A stretch of 64,000 nt of DNA from JAJDUF01 sp965214295 (GTDB lineage Bacteria; Chloroflexota; UBA11872; UBA12225; JAJDUF01), in the NCBI GenBank assembly GCA_965214295.1, contig OZ243944.1, forward strand, positions 3,224,001 to 3,288,000, read 5' to 3'. Below, in pieces: positions 1 through 7,159 of this stretch; the first letter of the stretch is position 1, and each line of letters opens with the position of its first letter. Under the pieces are notes generated by a model. That model was not told where the DNA came from, made no database searches, and saw only the letters and a program-made list of their open reading frames with translations. The translations under genes and the position numbers were made by a program.

Positions 1-18
1 TTCCCGCTGCCGCGGGAA
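1..18. repeat. Short palindromic intergenic repeat (TTCCCGC-type)
   Basis: An inverted repeat with 7-bp arms, TTCCCGC and GCGGGAA, around a 4-base loop, followed by ATGACGG. The same design recurs at 12776-12795 and 33458-33477, always in intergenic DNA and followed by ATGA. It is one of several palindrome families scattered through the window. Confidence 0.6.
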
Positions 19-147
19 TGACGGATAGGGGAGGAGAATCCGCGCGGCGGCCGGTATGGTTCGTGACCGAGGAGAACTGCGACCTGGGCACTGTGGTGGC
101 CAACTCGTTACACTGATGGAGCGTGAGAGGGCGAAAGGAGCACCGGA

Positions 148-492
148 ATGGCAGAGAAGGTCGTGCTCACGCTGCACGTGTGGCAGGAGGATGACCACTG
201 GATCGGTGAGTGTGTCGAATTGGGCACGATCACCGATGCTTGTTCCCCAGAAGCCGTACTTGATGAATTGGTGGAATTAGTGATGCTCACCGTAGAGGCG
301 CTGGGTGACACCGGTGAGCGCGAGCGGGTATTCGCCGAGCGTGGCGTAACGGTCTATCGTGATGAGCCGCCAGCGGTCTTCATGGCGCCGCCAGTACCGG
401 TGAGACACCAGAGCCGCGTGTGCGTGCGCTTCCAGGACCTCCCGACGCTTCCTCGTCAACAGTCAAGGCAGCACCCCTTTGTACCGGCATAA
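148..492 (+). CDS. hicB: HicB-family antitoxin-like protein
   Basis: A 114-residue protein whose first 55 residues match the HicB fold: a short beta strand (LTLHVWQEDD), the WIGECVELG strand that carries the usual 'C-P/E-E-L-G' turn, then an acidic helix (EAVLDELVELVMLTVEAL). HicB proteins neutralise the HicA mRNA interferase and repress their own operon. The C-terminal half is basic and proline-rich, and I do not see a clear DNA-binding domain in it. The start is ATG with AAGGAG 7 bases upstream. The HicA-like gene starts 10 bases after the stop, so the order is antitoxin-toxin, the reverse of the classical hicAB order and of the pair at 16.2-16.7 kb. Confidence 0.7.
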   Translation: MAEKVVLTLHVWQEDDHWIGECVELGTITDACSPEAVLDELVELVMLTVEALGDTGERERVFAERGVTVYRDEPPAVFMAPPVPVRHQSRVCVRFQDLPTLPRQQSRQHPFVPA

Positions 493-502
493 GTGAGGTG
501 CG

Positions 503-757
503 ATGCCGCCAACGAACCTACCGGCGATTTCCGGGAAGCGTCTGATCCGACTTTTCGAGCGCGATGGTAGTTGGCGCCGGGTGCGGCGAGCACCGCATGG
601 TATTGTCTTCGACCGGTACGATGCTGATGGCACGTACCGCTTTACCACTATTCCCGACAAGAGCCGCTCGTTGGCACCGGGTACACTCAGCGGCATTCTC
701 AAACAGAGTGGCCTCGGCCGCGCCGGTTTGCGCCGGATGATCGAGCAGCACGGTTAG
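503..757 (+). CDS. hicA: HicA-family toxin (mRNA interferase)
   Basis: An 84-residue protein with the double-stranded-RNA-binding-like HicA layout: ISGKRLIRLFERDGSWRRV at the N-terminus, then a basic segment with a histidine (APHG, the position of the catalytic His in HicA), and the typical end LAPGTLSGILKQSGLG. HicA toxins cleave mRNA during translation and are held inactive by HicB. GAGGTG lies just upstream of the ATG. The sequence around the histidine is APHGIVF rather than the usual G-S-H-x-x-(F/Y), so activity is not certain. It is probably cotranscribed with the upstream antitoxin gene. Confidence 0.75.
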   Translation: MPPTNLPAISGKRLIRLFERDGSWRRVRRAPHGIVFDRYDADGTYRFTTIPDKSRSLAPGTLSGILKQSGLGRAGLRRMIEQHG

Positions 758-795
758 CGCACCCCCATGGTCTCCCTGCTGTGGCCAGAGGCTGG

Positions 796-815
796 ATTGC
801 GGCCTGCGCCGCAAT
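796..815. repeat. 20-bp hairpin repeat (ATTGCGGC/GCCGCAAT)
   Basis: Two 8-base arms, ATTGCGGC and GCCGCAAT, around a 4-base loop. The same hairpin is at 6756-6775, 12911-12930 and 33388-33407, with a variant interrupted by extra bases near 12809-12850. All copies are intergenic and usually continue as GACGG on one side and GGAT or CCAG on the other. Confidence 0.7.
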
Positions 816-873
816 GACGGGGGCCGCAGTCAATGACGGGCGCGGCGGCCCAAGATCAGCCTTGGTCGCGGCT

Positions 874-1743
874 TCACTTGCGGCTGGCGAACACCGTCTC
901 TTTGAGCTGGGTCTGCAACTCGAAGATCGAGCCGACGCGCGGCGGGTTTGGCACGGGGAGGCGGACGGTGGTATGGGCGAGCTGTCGGTACTCTCTGGTC
1001 GGCTCTCCGCGCACGATCTTGCTATCGAAAGCTGCGTAGTCGGGCACACCGCTCAAGGGCCAGGCATCGGCGGCTGCGTACTGATAGAGGAGCAAGCGGC
1101 GCGGCCGAGAGGAGGTGTTCGGGGCCGACCCGTGCAGCATGGTGACGTGGTGAATAGAAATGCCGCCGGCCTTCACCTCGACCGGGACCGCCGACGTGAG
1201 GTCTACGTCCTCGCGGCTGGGTGAGATCGCACCGACAAAGTAGCTCTCCTGGTGGTGATCCAGGGTAGGGCCACGGTGCGAGCCGGGAACGACGAGCAAG
1301 CAGCCGTTCTCCAGCGTGCAATCGTCGAGCGCCACGCCGACGGCGAGCAGGTCGTCGTTCGTGTGCGGGTAGAAAGCAACGTCCTGGTGCCACTCGACCG
1401 GACTACCAATCGCCGCCGTCTTCATATTGAGCTTGTCGTCCTGAAAGCGAATGTTCGGCCCGATCAGCGGCTCAAGGCAGTCGAGAATGGCGTCGGAGCG
1501 CATCAGCTGATCGAAGAACGGGTGGACGTTGGTGGGCGCCTTGATGCGGCGGAGGAGTGGACGCTCTGCCGAGTGCTCCGGCTCAAGATCGTAGACATCG
1601 GTGTGCGAGGAGACGGTACGCGACTGCTCGACCAGATCGTCAACGACGCGGCGCGCCGCCTCGATCTGCGCCATCGGCACCACGTTCTCAAGGCCCAAGT
1701 AGCCGTTGTCCCGATAGAACTTGACCTGCTTGTCTGTCAGCAT
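874..1743 (-). CDS. Phytanoyl-CoA dioxygenase (PhyH) family protein
   Basis: A 289-residue non-haem iron, 2-oxoglutarate-dependent oxygenase of the PhyH family. The iron-binding facial triad is visible as H119-x-D121 (WHQDVAFYPH) and the distal His204 (TMLHGSAPN); arginines at about 215-218 (SRPRRLLLYQY) are in the place that holds 2-oxoglutarate. Such enzymes hydroxylate small acids, amines or CoA esters; the substrate cannot be read from the sequence. The chosen ATG has GGAGG 8 bases upstream; an in-frame extension to 1824 has no ribosome site and reads through repeat DNA. It points the same way as the enolase-superfamily gene upstream, but 177 bases containing a perfect palindrome separate them. 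A second PhyH gene is at 32.3 kb. Confidence 0.88.
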   Translation of the reverse strand: MLTDKQVKFYRDNGYLGLENVVPMAQIEAARRVVDDLVEQSRTVSSHTDVYDLEPEHSAERPLLRRIKAPTNVHPFFDQLMRSDAILDCLEPLIGPNIRFQDDKLNMKTAAIGSPVEWHQDVAFYPHTNDDLLAVGVALDDCTLENGCLLVVPGSHRGPTLDHHQESYFVGAISPSREDVDLTSAVPVEVKAGGISIHHVTMLHGSAPNTSSRPRRLLLYQYAAADAWPLSGVPDYAAFDSKIVRGEPTREYRQLAHTTVRLPVPNPPRVGSIFELQTQLKETVFASRK

Positions 1744-1827
1744 CCTTTCGCCTCCCTCCGGTTGCATGCCTCGCCTCCCGGCCCCCTCTCCATTTGTGGA
1801 GAGGGGGAGGCTGCTGTCTGTCACCTA

Positions 1828-1859
1828 TTGTAGGGGCACAGCATGCTGTGCCCCTACAA
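1828..1859. repeat. Perfect 32-bp palindrome (GTAGGGGCAC family)
   Basis: A perfect palindrome whose arms read TTGTAGGGGCACAGCA and its complement. Related elements are at 6339-6365 (one arm degraded), 32099-32129 (centre GGCATGCC, one mismatch) and 33427-33449 (centre CAACATGTTG). Here it lies between two same-strand genes, so it could also stop transcription or protect the mRNA 3' end. Confidence 0.8.
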
Positions 1860-1920
1860 CGTCAGGGCGGGTGTGCTCCGCCCGTATAGCTACCCTTGTC
1901 GGGGGAGTCCGCCAGCCGGC

Positions 1921-3072
1921 CTAGTCGCTGCGTCTGATCCGGTGCTCCTCGATGTAGTCCCAGTCTATATCCAGGCCCAACCCGGGCTGCTGGGAAACCA
2001 GTATATTGCCTTCGTCGTCCAGTGGATCGGGAATGCCTCGCAGATAGGGTACGGCTTGCGGGTCGTCTTTGCCAGGGCTGAGTAGACCACGCTCGTAATA
2101 CTCGCAGGTGGCGGCCGGCGCCGCCCCCAGCAACTGGGCATGTGCCCAGCCGCTCATGTGCAACTCGCATTGCAGCCCAAACGCCTGGCAGACGTTGATG
2201 AGCTTCCAGCAGCCGGTAATGCCGCCGTAGTAGATGTCGGTCCGCAGCATGTCGGCCGCGCCCTGCAACAGCCACTCGGCACGGCTGAACAGGCCGCCGG
2301 GCGCGTGCTCGGGCGAGCAGATCGCAATGGATAGCTCCCGGGCGAGGCGGCGATACGGCTCCAGCCGCGTCTCGATCATCGGGTGCTCCAGCCAGTAGAA
2401 GTTCAGCTTCTCCAACTCGCGCCCCACCCAGAGCGCCTCTTCCAGCGTGTACACACCGTAGGGATCGAGCATCAGGACCATATCGTCGCCCACCGCCGCG
2501 CGGACGGCCCGACAGACCTCGATGTCTTCCCGGGGGAAGCCGGGGAGTTGGGGAGCCGGTTGCCTGGTATGCGGGTTCCAGCAGATATAGGCGTGTATCT
2601 TGTACGCCTTGTAACCGCGCTGCTTGCAGGCGAGCGCGTGCTCGACGTAGACCTCCGGGGGGCCGAGGTTCGGCGCCGTGCTGGCATAGGACTTTACCTT
2701 GTCGCGCGCGCCGCCGAGCAGCTTGTTGATCGGCAACCCGGTCACTCGTCCCGCCAAGTCCCAGAGCGCACAGTCCACCAGTCCCATGTCGCGCTCGGCC
2801 AGCTTCGGTCCCCGGCCGGTCAGCTGATCCAGCCAGTTCCAGAGCTTCTCGCGGTCCAGCGGGTCCTCACCCAGCAGCAACGGCTTGATGAGCCGCTCGA
2901 TCACGTCCCGGTTTCCGCCGAGCGCGTAGCCGGCGGCACCGTCGTCGGTGCTGATCTTGGTGATGGCATTCGTGGCTGGGCGACGCTTGCCCTCCACGCC
3001 GTAGCCCCAGCGGGTACCGTGCCCCGTCTTCCAGGTGCGGAACTCAATCACCTCAATATCGGAAATCTTCAT
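1921..3072 (-). CDS. Mandelate racemase/muconate lactonizing enzyme family protein
   Basis: A 383-residue enolase-superfamily enzyme: an N-terminal capping domain, then a TIM barrel. Metal-ligand motifs are present in order: LMLDPYG (Asp), WLEHP (Glu) and ICSPEHA (Glu). The base position on strand 2 reads YKAYKIHAY, that is K-x-H rather than K-x-K. This points to a sugar-acid dehydratase type rather than a lactonizing enzyme, but the substrate is not clear. The start MKISDIEVIEF is typical for the family and has GGGAGG 7 bases upstream; the 14-residue upstream extension is unlikely. It may act with the PhyH enzyme downstream in breakdown of an organic acid, which is an inference from position only. 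Confidence 0.85.
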   Translation of the reverse strand: MKISDIEVIEFRTWKTGHGTRWGYGVEGKRRPATNAITKISTDDGAAGYALGGNRDVIERLIKPLLLGEDPLDREKLWNWLDQLTGRGPKLAERDMGLVDCALWDLAGRVTGLPINKLLGGARDKVKSYASTAPNLGPPEVYVEHALACKQRGYKAYKIHAYICWNPHTRQPAPQLPGFPREDIEVCRAVRAAVGDDMVLMLDPYGVYTLEEALWVGRELEKLNFYWLEHPMIETRLEPYRRLARELSIAICSPEHAPGGLFSRAEWLLQGAADMLRTDIYYGGITGCWKLINVCQAFGLQCELHMSGWAHAQLLGAAPAATCEYYERGLLSPGKDDPQAVPYLRGIPDPLDDEGNILVSQQPGLGLDIDWDYIEEHRIRRSD

Positions 3073-3128
3073 GCGGCCTCCCTGCCGTGCTAGATCATGC
3101 GTTTCTGCCGTCACCGGCGCTGGCGCAG

Positions 3129-3866
3129 CTACGTCCGGTAGCGTTCCCGTAGCGCCTCCTGCTGCACCGCCGACAGATACTTGGCCCCCTCGCGCAACGT
3201 CAACCCCGACACCCGCTCGATGTGCTCGGACAGGAAGGCATACGTCAGCTCCGGTCGCTGCTTGGCGACTTCCCGCAGCACCCAGCCAATCGCCTTGCGG
3301 ATGAAGAACTCCTTTTCCGCCACCATGCCGGCGGCCAGCCGGGCAAACAACTCGAAATCGCCGCGGCCGGCGCGCAGCGGGGTGAGCAGCGCAAGCAGCG
3401 CGGCCCGGCGCAACCAGAAGCTCTCATCATCAGACCAGACGGGCAGCACCTGCTTGGCTCGGTCGTGGCAGGACGCGAGGTGTCCAGCTACCTTGATGGA
3501 GAGCCAGTCCACGTGGTCCCACGTATGGCAACAACGTAGCAGGTCCTCCACGACCGCCATATCGCTGGCCAGCAGTACGTCTCCATATAGCTCCAGCAGT
3601 GCAATGGCGAGCGAGCGCAGGTCGTGGTAGGAAGTAGCCCACAGATCGGCCGTCAGGGCCAGCAGATCGTCGCGGCCGAGATCGCGGCGCTCGCGGTGAA
3701 AGGCTTTGGCCGTCTTCCGTATGAAGGGAACGGTCACGCCGTGAAACGCCAGCTTGCTCTTGAGGTACGCCTTTTGCCCAGCGGCGCGCTCCGCGGTGCC
3801 TTCGGCGCGAAATGCCGTCCGAAAAGCCGCAATTTGCGCTGATGGGTCTATCACCATATCGTCCAC
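3129..3866 (-). CDS. DNA alkylation repair enzyme, AlkD-like
   Basis: A 245-residue all-helical HEAT-like protein of the AlkD family, DNA glycosylases that remove bulky or alkylated bases such as 3-methyladenine without flipping them. Visible family segments are VTVPFIRKTAKAFHRE, the aromatic/acidic stretch CHTWDHVDWLSIKVAG, and EKEFFIRKAIGWVLREVAK near residues 180-200, where the last is a hallmark of the family. The first in-frame start is GTG at 3866, with ATG at 3857; neither has a ribosome site. A CATAAT box ends 7 bases before the GTG, so a leaderless message is the simplest reading. It is 56 bases downstream of the divergently read enolase-type gene's start region and appears to be a single-gene unit. 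Confidence 0.88.
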   Translation of the reverse strand: MDDMVIDPSAQIAAFRTAFRAEGTAERAAGQKAYLKSKLAFHGVTVPFIRKTAKAFHRERRDLGRDDLLALTADLWATSYHDLRSLAIALLELYGDVLLASDMAVVEDLLRCCHTWDHVDWLSIKVAGHLASCHDRAKQVLPVWSDDESFWLRRAALLALLTPLRAGRGDFELFARLAAGMVAEKEFFIRKAIGWVLREVAKQRPELTYAFLSEHIERVSGLTLREGAKYLSAVQQEALRERYRT

Positions 3867-3872
3867 GTCGTC

Positions 3873-3878
3873 ATTATG
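3873..3878 (-). promoter_or_regulatory. Probable -10 box for the AlkD-like gene (leaderless)
   Basis: CATAAT on the minus strand, 6 bases before the GTG start at 3866. A transcript beginning 6-7 bases downstream would start at or next to the GTG, which agrees with the lack of a ribosome site. No convincing -35 box was seen. Confidence 0.35.
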
Positions 3879-4044
3879 CAGAACGGTCAGCCAACATTGA
3901 CCGGCGGCCGCCAGAGAAGACTCCCGGACGGGCGCTACAATGGTGCCAGCTTGCCCACCATACTGACTTAGGGCAATCAGTGGTACGGCCAGGGCAGCCC
4001 CGGTATAGTCACGGGCACCAGCATGCAGAAAGGAAGAAGAACCG

Positions 4045-5097
4045 GTGAGTGTTACTGCTACCCCTCAACGAGTACCGGTCCCTGGACACCCGGAGGGCTG
4101 CGAGACTCCCCTGACGGCGCAAGTAGGCTGGCAAACGCCACCCGGCGCCTTCTATACGCGCAGCCATTTCCTACCAACACCGATGCTGGCGGCCCAGGAC
4201 TGGCAGCTGTCCGTCGAGGGCGCCGTCGAACGGCCGCTAGTCCTGACTCTGGACGAGCTACAGACGCTACCGTCCCATACCGTGATCGCCACCTTGGAGT
4301 GCGCCGGCAACAACCGGAGCGTCCTGGATCCACCGGCCGACGGTATTCAGTTCGACTGCGGCGCCGTCAGTACGGCCGAGTGGCGCGGCGTCGCGCTGGC
4401 AACCGTGCTGCATGAGGCCGGCTTGCGGTCCGAGGCACAAGAAGTGCTTGGCGAGGGGAAAGATCGCGGTCACGAGAAGTCGTTAGGCCGGGAGATCCCT
4501 TTTGAGCGCAGCCTGCCGCTCGCCAAAGCGCTCGATCCCGATACGCTCCTGGCCTACGAGATGAACGGTCAGTCTTTGCCCCACGAGCACGGGTTTCCGG
4601 CGCGTCTGATTGTGCCCGGCTGGTACGGGATGGCCTCGGTGAAGTGGTTGGCGAAGCTACGGGTACTCGACCGGCCGTATGCCGGGTTTTTCCAAAAGAC
4701 AAAGTACGTCTATGAGGTGCCCGGGCAGGCCTCCACCCCGGTCAGGACCATGCGGGTGAAAGCGACCTTCGCGCAACCGGCCGACGGCGATACCGTGACG
4801 GCCGGCGCCTCCGCCACCGTGCGCGGATACGCCTGGTCCGGCGATGCTGAGGTGGTCGGCGTTGCGGTCAGTACCGATGACGGCGCGAGTTGGCAAGACG
4901 CGGAGCTGGCGGCTGCGCCCTCGCGATGGACCTGGCACGAGTGGACGCTGGACTGGACACCGGGCACCACCGGCGCCGCCACGCTGCTCGTCCGCGCGAC
5001 GGACGCGGCGGGCAACGTGCAACCCCTCGACGTGCCCTGGAATCGCTTGGGCTACGGCAATAACGGCGTGCAGCGGATCATCGTCACCGTCCGATAA
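4045..5097 (+). CDS. Sulfite oxidase-like molybdopterin enzyme
   Basis: A 350-residue protein with the two-domain plan of sulfite oxidases. The N-terminal domain binds the molybdenum cofactor and carries the ligand Cys86 in LECAGNNR, followed by WYGMASVKWL near residue 190. The C-terminal Ig-like dimerisation domain (about 215-350) shows RGYAWSGDAEVVGVAVSTDDGASW. No haem domain and no Tat or Sec signal is present, so a cytoplasmic enzyme without its own cytochrome is suggested. The likely reaction is oxidation of sulfite or a related sulfur compound. The start is GTG with AGGAAG about 8 bases upstream. The SelA-fold gene follows with no gap, so the two are probably one operon. Confidence 0.88.
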   Translation: MSVTATPQRVPVPGHPEGCETPLTAQVGWQTPPGAFYTRSHFLPTPMLAAQDWQLSVEGAVERPLVLTLDELQTLPSHTVIATLECAGNNRSVLDPPADGIQFDCGAVSTAEWRGVALATVLHEAGLRSEAQEVLGEGKDRGHEKSLGREIPFERSLPLAKALDPDTLLAYEMNGQSLPHEHGFPARLIVPGWYGMASVKWLAKLRVLDRPYAGFFQKTKYVYEVPGQASTPVRTMRVKATFAQPADGDTVTAGASATVRGYAWSGDAEVVGVAVSTDDGASWQDAELAAAPSRWTWHEWTLDWTPGTTGAATLLVRATDAAGNVQPLDVPWNRLGYGNNGVQRIIVTVR

Positions 5098-5136
5098 GTG
5101 GGGACCGACCTCACCCCGGCCAGCTTGCAGGAGACG

Positions 5137-6342
5137 ATGGTGAGCGCTGTCTACGACGATCTCGGAGTGCGGACGGTGATCAATGCCGCCGGCACACTCA
5201 CTCGGCTCGGCGGCTCACGGATGCCGCCGGAAGTGCTCGCTGCCATGAGCGCGGCGGCCTACAGTTTTGTGCGGATCGAAGACTTGCAAGTGGCCGCCGG
5301 GCAGGTCATCGCCGCGGCGACCGGCGCCGAGGACGGCTACGTCACCGCCGGGGCTGCTGCGGGGCTGCTACTGGGCACGGCGGCCTGCGTGGCCGGATTG
5401 GATCCCGCGGCGATGGACCGCCTGCCGGACACACGCGGGGTGAAGAACGAGGTGGTCGTGCAGCGCGTACACCGCAACAGCTACGACCACGCGGTACGCA
5501 CCGGGGGTGTCCAACTGGTGGAGGTAGGGGGCCTGGGCCACCCCACACCGCGGCCGACCGAGCCGTGGGAGCTGGCCGCTGCGCTCACGCGCCGCACGGC
5601 GTGCGTGCTGTGGCCGGTGATGGCGGCGCCCGAGGCGCTGCCGCTGACCACCGTCGCACAGATCGCGCACGCCCACGACGTACCCGTGCTCGTAGACGCC
5701 GCCGCCGCCCTACCGCCGCCGGAGAACCTGCGGCGGTTCATCGCCGAGGGTGCCGACCTGGTGACGTTCTCCGGTGGCAAGGCGCTGCGGGGACCGCAGG
5801 CCTCCGGCATTCTGGCCGGCCGCGCCGACCTCATCCGCTCGGTAGCGTTGCAGCATCAAGATATGGACGTACTCCCGGAGACGTGGACGTGGCGGCACCT
5901 GCTGGAGCAGGGCGTGGTCGCCGGCCCGCCCGGACAGGGGATCGGGCGGGTAGCGAAGGTGGGGCGCGAGGAAGTCGTCGGTCTCGTCACGGCGCTGCAA
6001 CGCTATCTGGCCCAAGATCACAACGCCGAGCGGCAACGTCTGGTGGAAAAAACACGCCGCTTGGCGCGCGGCTTGGCCGGCATGCGCCACGTCACGGTGA
6101 CTGTGCTGGACAGTCCAGAGGAACGGTTTCCGACGGTGCGCTTGGACCTGGACGAGGCCCAGCTCGGCCGCACGGCGATTGAAGCAGTCAACGTGCTGGC
6201 CGCCGGTGATCCGATCATTGCGGTGGGGCAGGGTCTCGTGCGGCAAGGGAGCATCTTGCTCAATCCGTTCAACCTGGAGTCCACTGGCGAGGTGACGACC
6301 GTCGTGCGGCGGGTGCGCGAGGTGCTGCCTCTGCGGGTGTAG
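5137..6342 (+). CDS. SelA-like PLP-dependent enzyme (L-seryl-tRNA(Sec) selenium transferase family)
   Basis: About 400 residues of a fold-type I PLP enzyme. It starts with the family's hallmark DLGVRTVINAAGTLTRLGGS. The PLP lysine is K215 (K228 counted from the upstream GTG) in LVTFSGGKALRGPQASG, and VLVDAAAALPPPENL supplies the cofactor Asp. Family members include SelA, but many are lyases or aldolases for sugar acids (D-glucosaminate-6-phosphate ammonia-lyase type). As no other selenium gene is seen, the lyase-type role is more likely. A GTG at 5098 directly after the preceding stop is possible, but the ATG at 5137 has GCAGGAG at good spacing and matches the family start. The stop codon lies inside a degraded GTAGGGGCAC repeat. 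Confidence 0.83.
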   Translation: MVSAVYDDLGVRTVINAAGTLTRLGGSRMPPEVLAAMSAAAYSFVRIEDLQVAAGQVIAAATGAEDGYVTAGAAAGLLLGTAACVAGLDPAAMDRLPDTRGVKNEVVVQRVHRNSYDHAVRTGGVQLVEVGGLGHPTPRPTEPWELAAALTRRTACVLWPVMAAPEALPLTTVAQIAHAHDVPVLVDAAAALPPPENLRRFIAEGADLVTFSGGKALRGPQASGILAGRADLIRSVALQHQDMDVLPETWTWRHLLEQGVVAGPPGQGIGRVAKVGREEVVGLVTALQRYLAQDHNAERQRLVEKTRRLARGLAGMRHVTVTVLDSPEERFPTVRLDLDEAQLGRTAIEAVNVLAAGDPIIAVGQGLVRQGSILLNPFNLESTGEVTTVVRRVREVLPLRV

Positions 6343-6365
6343 GGGCACAGCATGCTGCACCCATC
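6339..6365. repeat. Degraded copy of the GTAGGGGCAC palindrome overlapping a stop codon
   Basis: The left arm TGTAGGGGCACAGCATGCTG is intact while the right arm is altered to CACCC. The TAG of the SelA-like gene (6340-6342) is part of the left arm, so the repeat seems to have replaced the original end of the gene or to have landed exactly there. Confidence 0.65.
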
Positions 6366-6473
6366 CTCATGCAGAGCGGGGTCCACGTGCAGTCCCCGGC
6401 CTCCGCCTGGTGCCGCGCCCGCACCTCAGCTACTATGAAGCAGGAGCGCAGGCAGCGAGCGCGAGGGAGCACC

Positions 6474-6743
6474 ATGGTCATCAGAGACATTGACCAACAG
6501 CGGATCAGTCGGCTGGAAGGCATCTGTGAGCAGATAGACCGCCGGCTCGATGACATGCACCGGGCCATCGAGGGGCTGCGATCCGAGATGAACAGCCGGT
6601 TTGAGGCGATGAGCGACCGGGTGGATAGCCGGTTTGGGGAGTTGAACACCCGAATCAACGTGCTTATTATGCTGATGGTCGCCGCGTGGGTGACGATCAT
6701 GGCCGCGCTCATCACTGCGCTCGTCACCCTGTTCATCAACTAA
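6474..6743 (+). CDS. Coiled-coil membrane protein, family member 1
   Basis: An 89-residue protein of unknown function. Residues 1-60 are an amphipathic helix with 11-residue periodicity (RISRLEGICEQIDRRLDDM, EGLRSEMNSRFEAM, DSRFGELNTR), followed by one transmembrane helix (VLIMLMVAAWVTIMAALITALVTLF) and a very short tail. It is one of three paralogs here, with those at 35417 (165 residues) and 39294 (110 residues). They share the N-terminus M-V-(I/V)-x-(D/N)-I-(D/E)-Q, the membrane anchor and the upstream leader TACTATG..GCAG.AG. GAGGGAG lies 5 bases before the ATG; a longer upstream reading has no such support. The shape suggests a membrane-tethered oligomeric stalk or scaffold; no enzyme motif is present. 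Confidence 0.7.
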   Translation: MVIRDIDQQRISRLEGICEQIDRRLDDMHRAIEGLRSEMNSRFEAMSDRVDSRFGELNTRINVLIMLMVAAWVTIMAALITALVTLFIN

Positions 6744-6755
6744 CCGCCTCCCGTC

Positions 6756-6775
6756 ATTGCGGCTTGCGCCGCAAT
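6756..6775. repeat. 20-bp hairpin repeat (ATTGCGGC/GCCGCAAT)
   Basis: An exact relative of the hairpin at 796-815, lying 13 bases after the stop of the coiled-coil gene. It could act as a weak transcription stop there, but it has no T tract. Confidence 0.6.
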
Positions 6776-7159
6776 CCAGGCCGCCGGACACATCATATCG
6801 CCAGAGCATGGGTTGGGACTGCTCACCATGCAGAGGGCGAGGGACGATCTCTACCAACCAGAAGCGGTTAGCAGCAGCATGCGGTACGGGGATACGGGCT
6901 TCCCACTGGTCCGTCCCTCGCCGACACCGAAACCGGATCAGCATGTTGCGGTTCCCGTAGAGGGTGATGCTCGGCTACGTGGCAAAGTCCCAGGTAGACT
7001 TTCACCATCGCCCCTACGCCGCAAGGAGGCCTAAGTCGTCAAGTGGGCCGGGGATGGTCACTCACGTCTATAGTTCCCGCTGGCGCCGACTGTGCTACGA
7101 GGCGGGAATTACCGCATAATCGCGGTAGCAAGCGAGCAACTCAGTTGGAGGAGACAACC

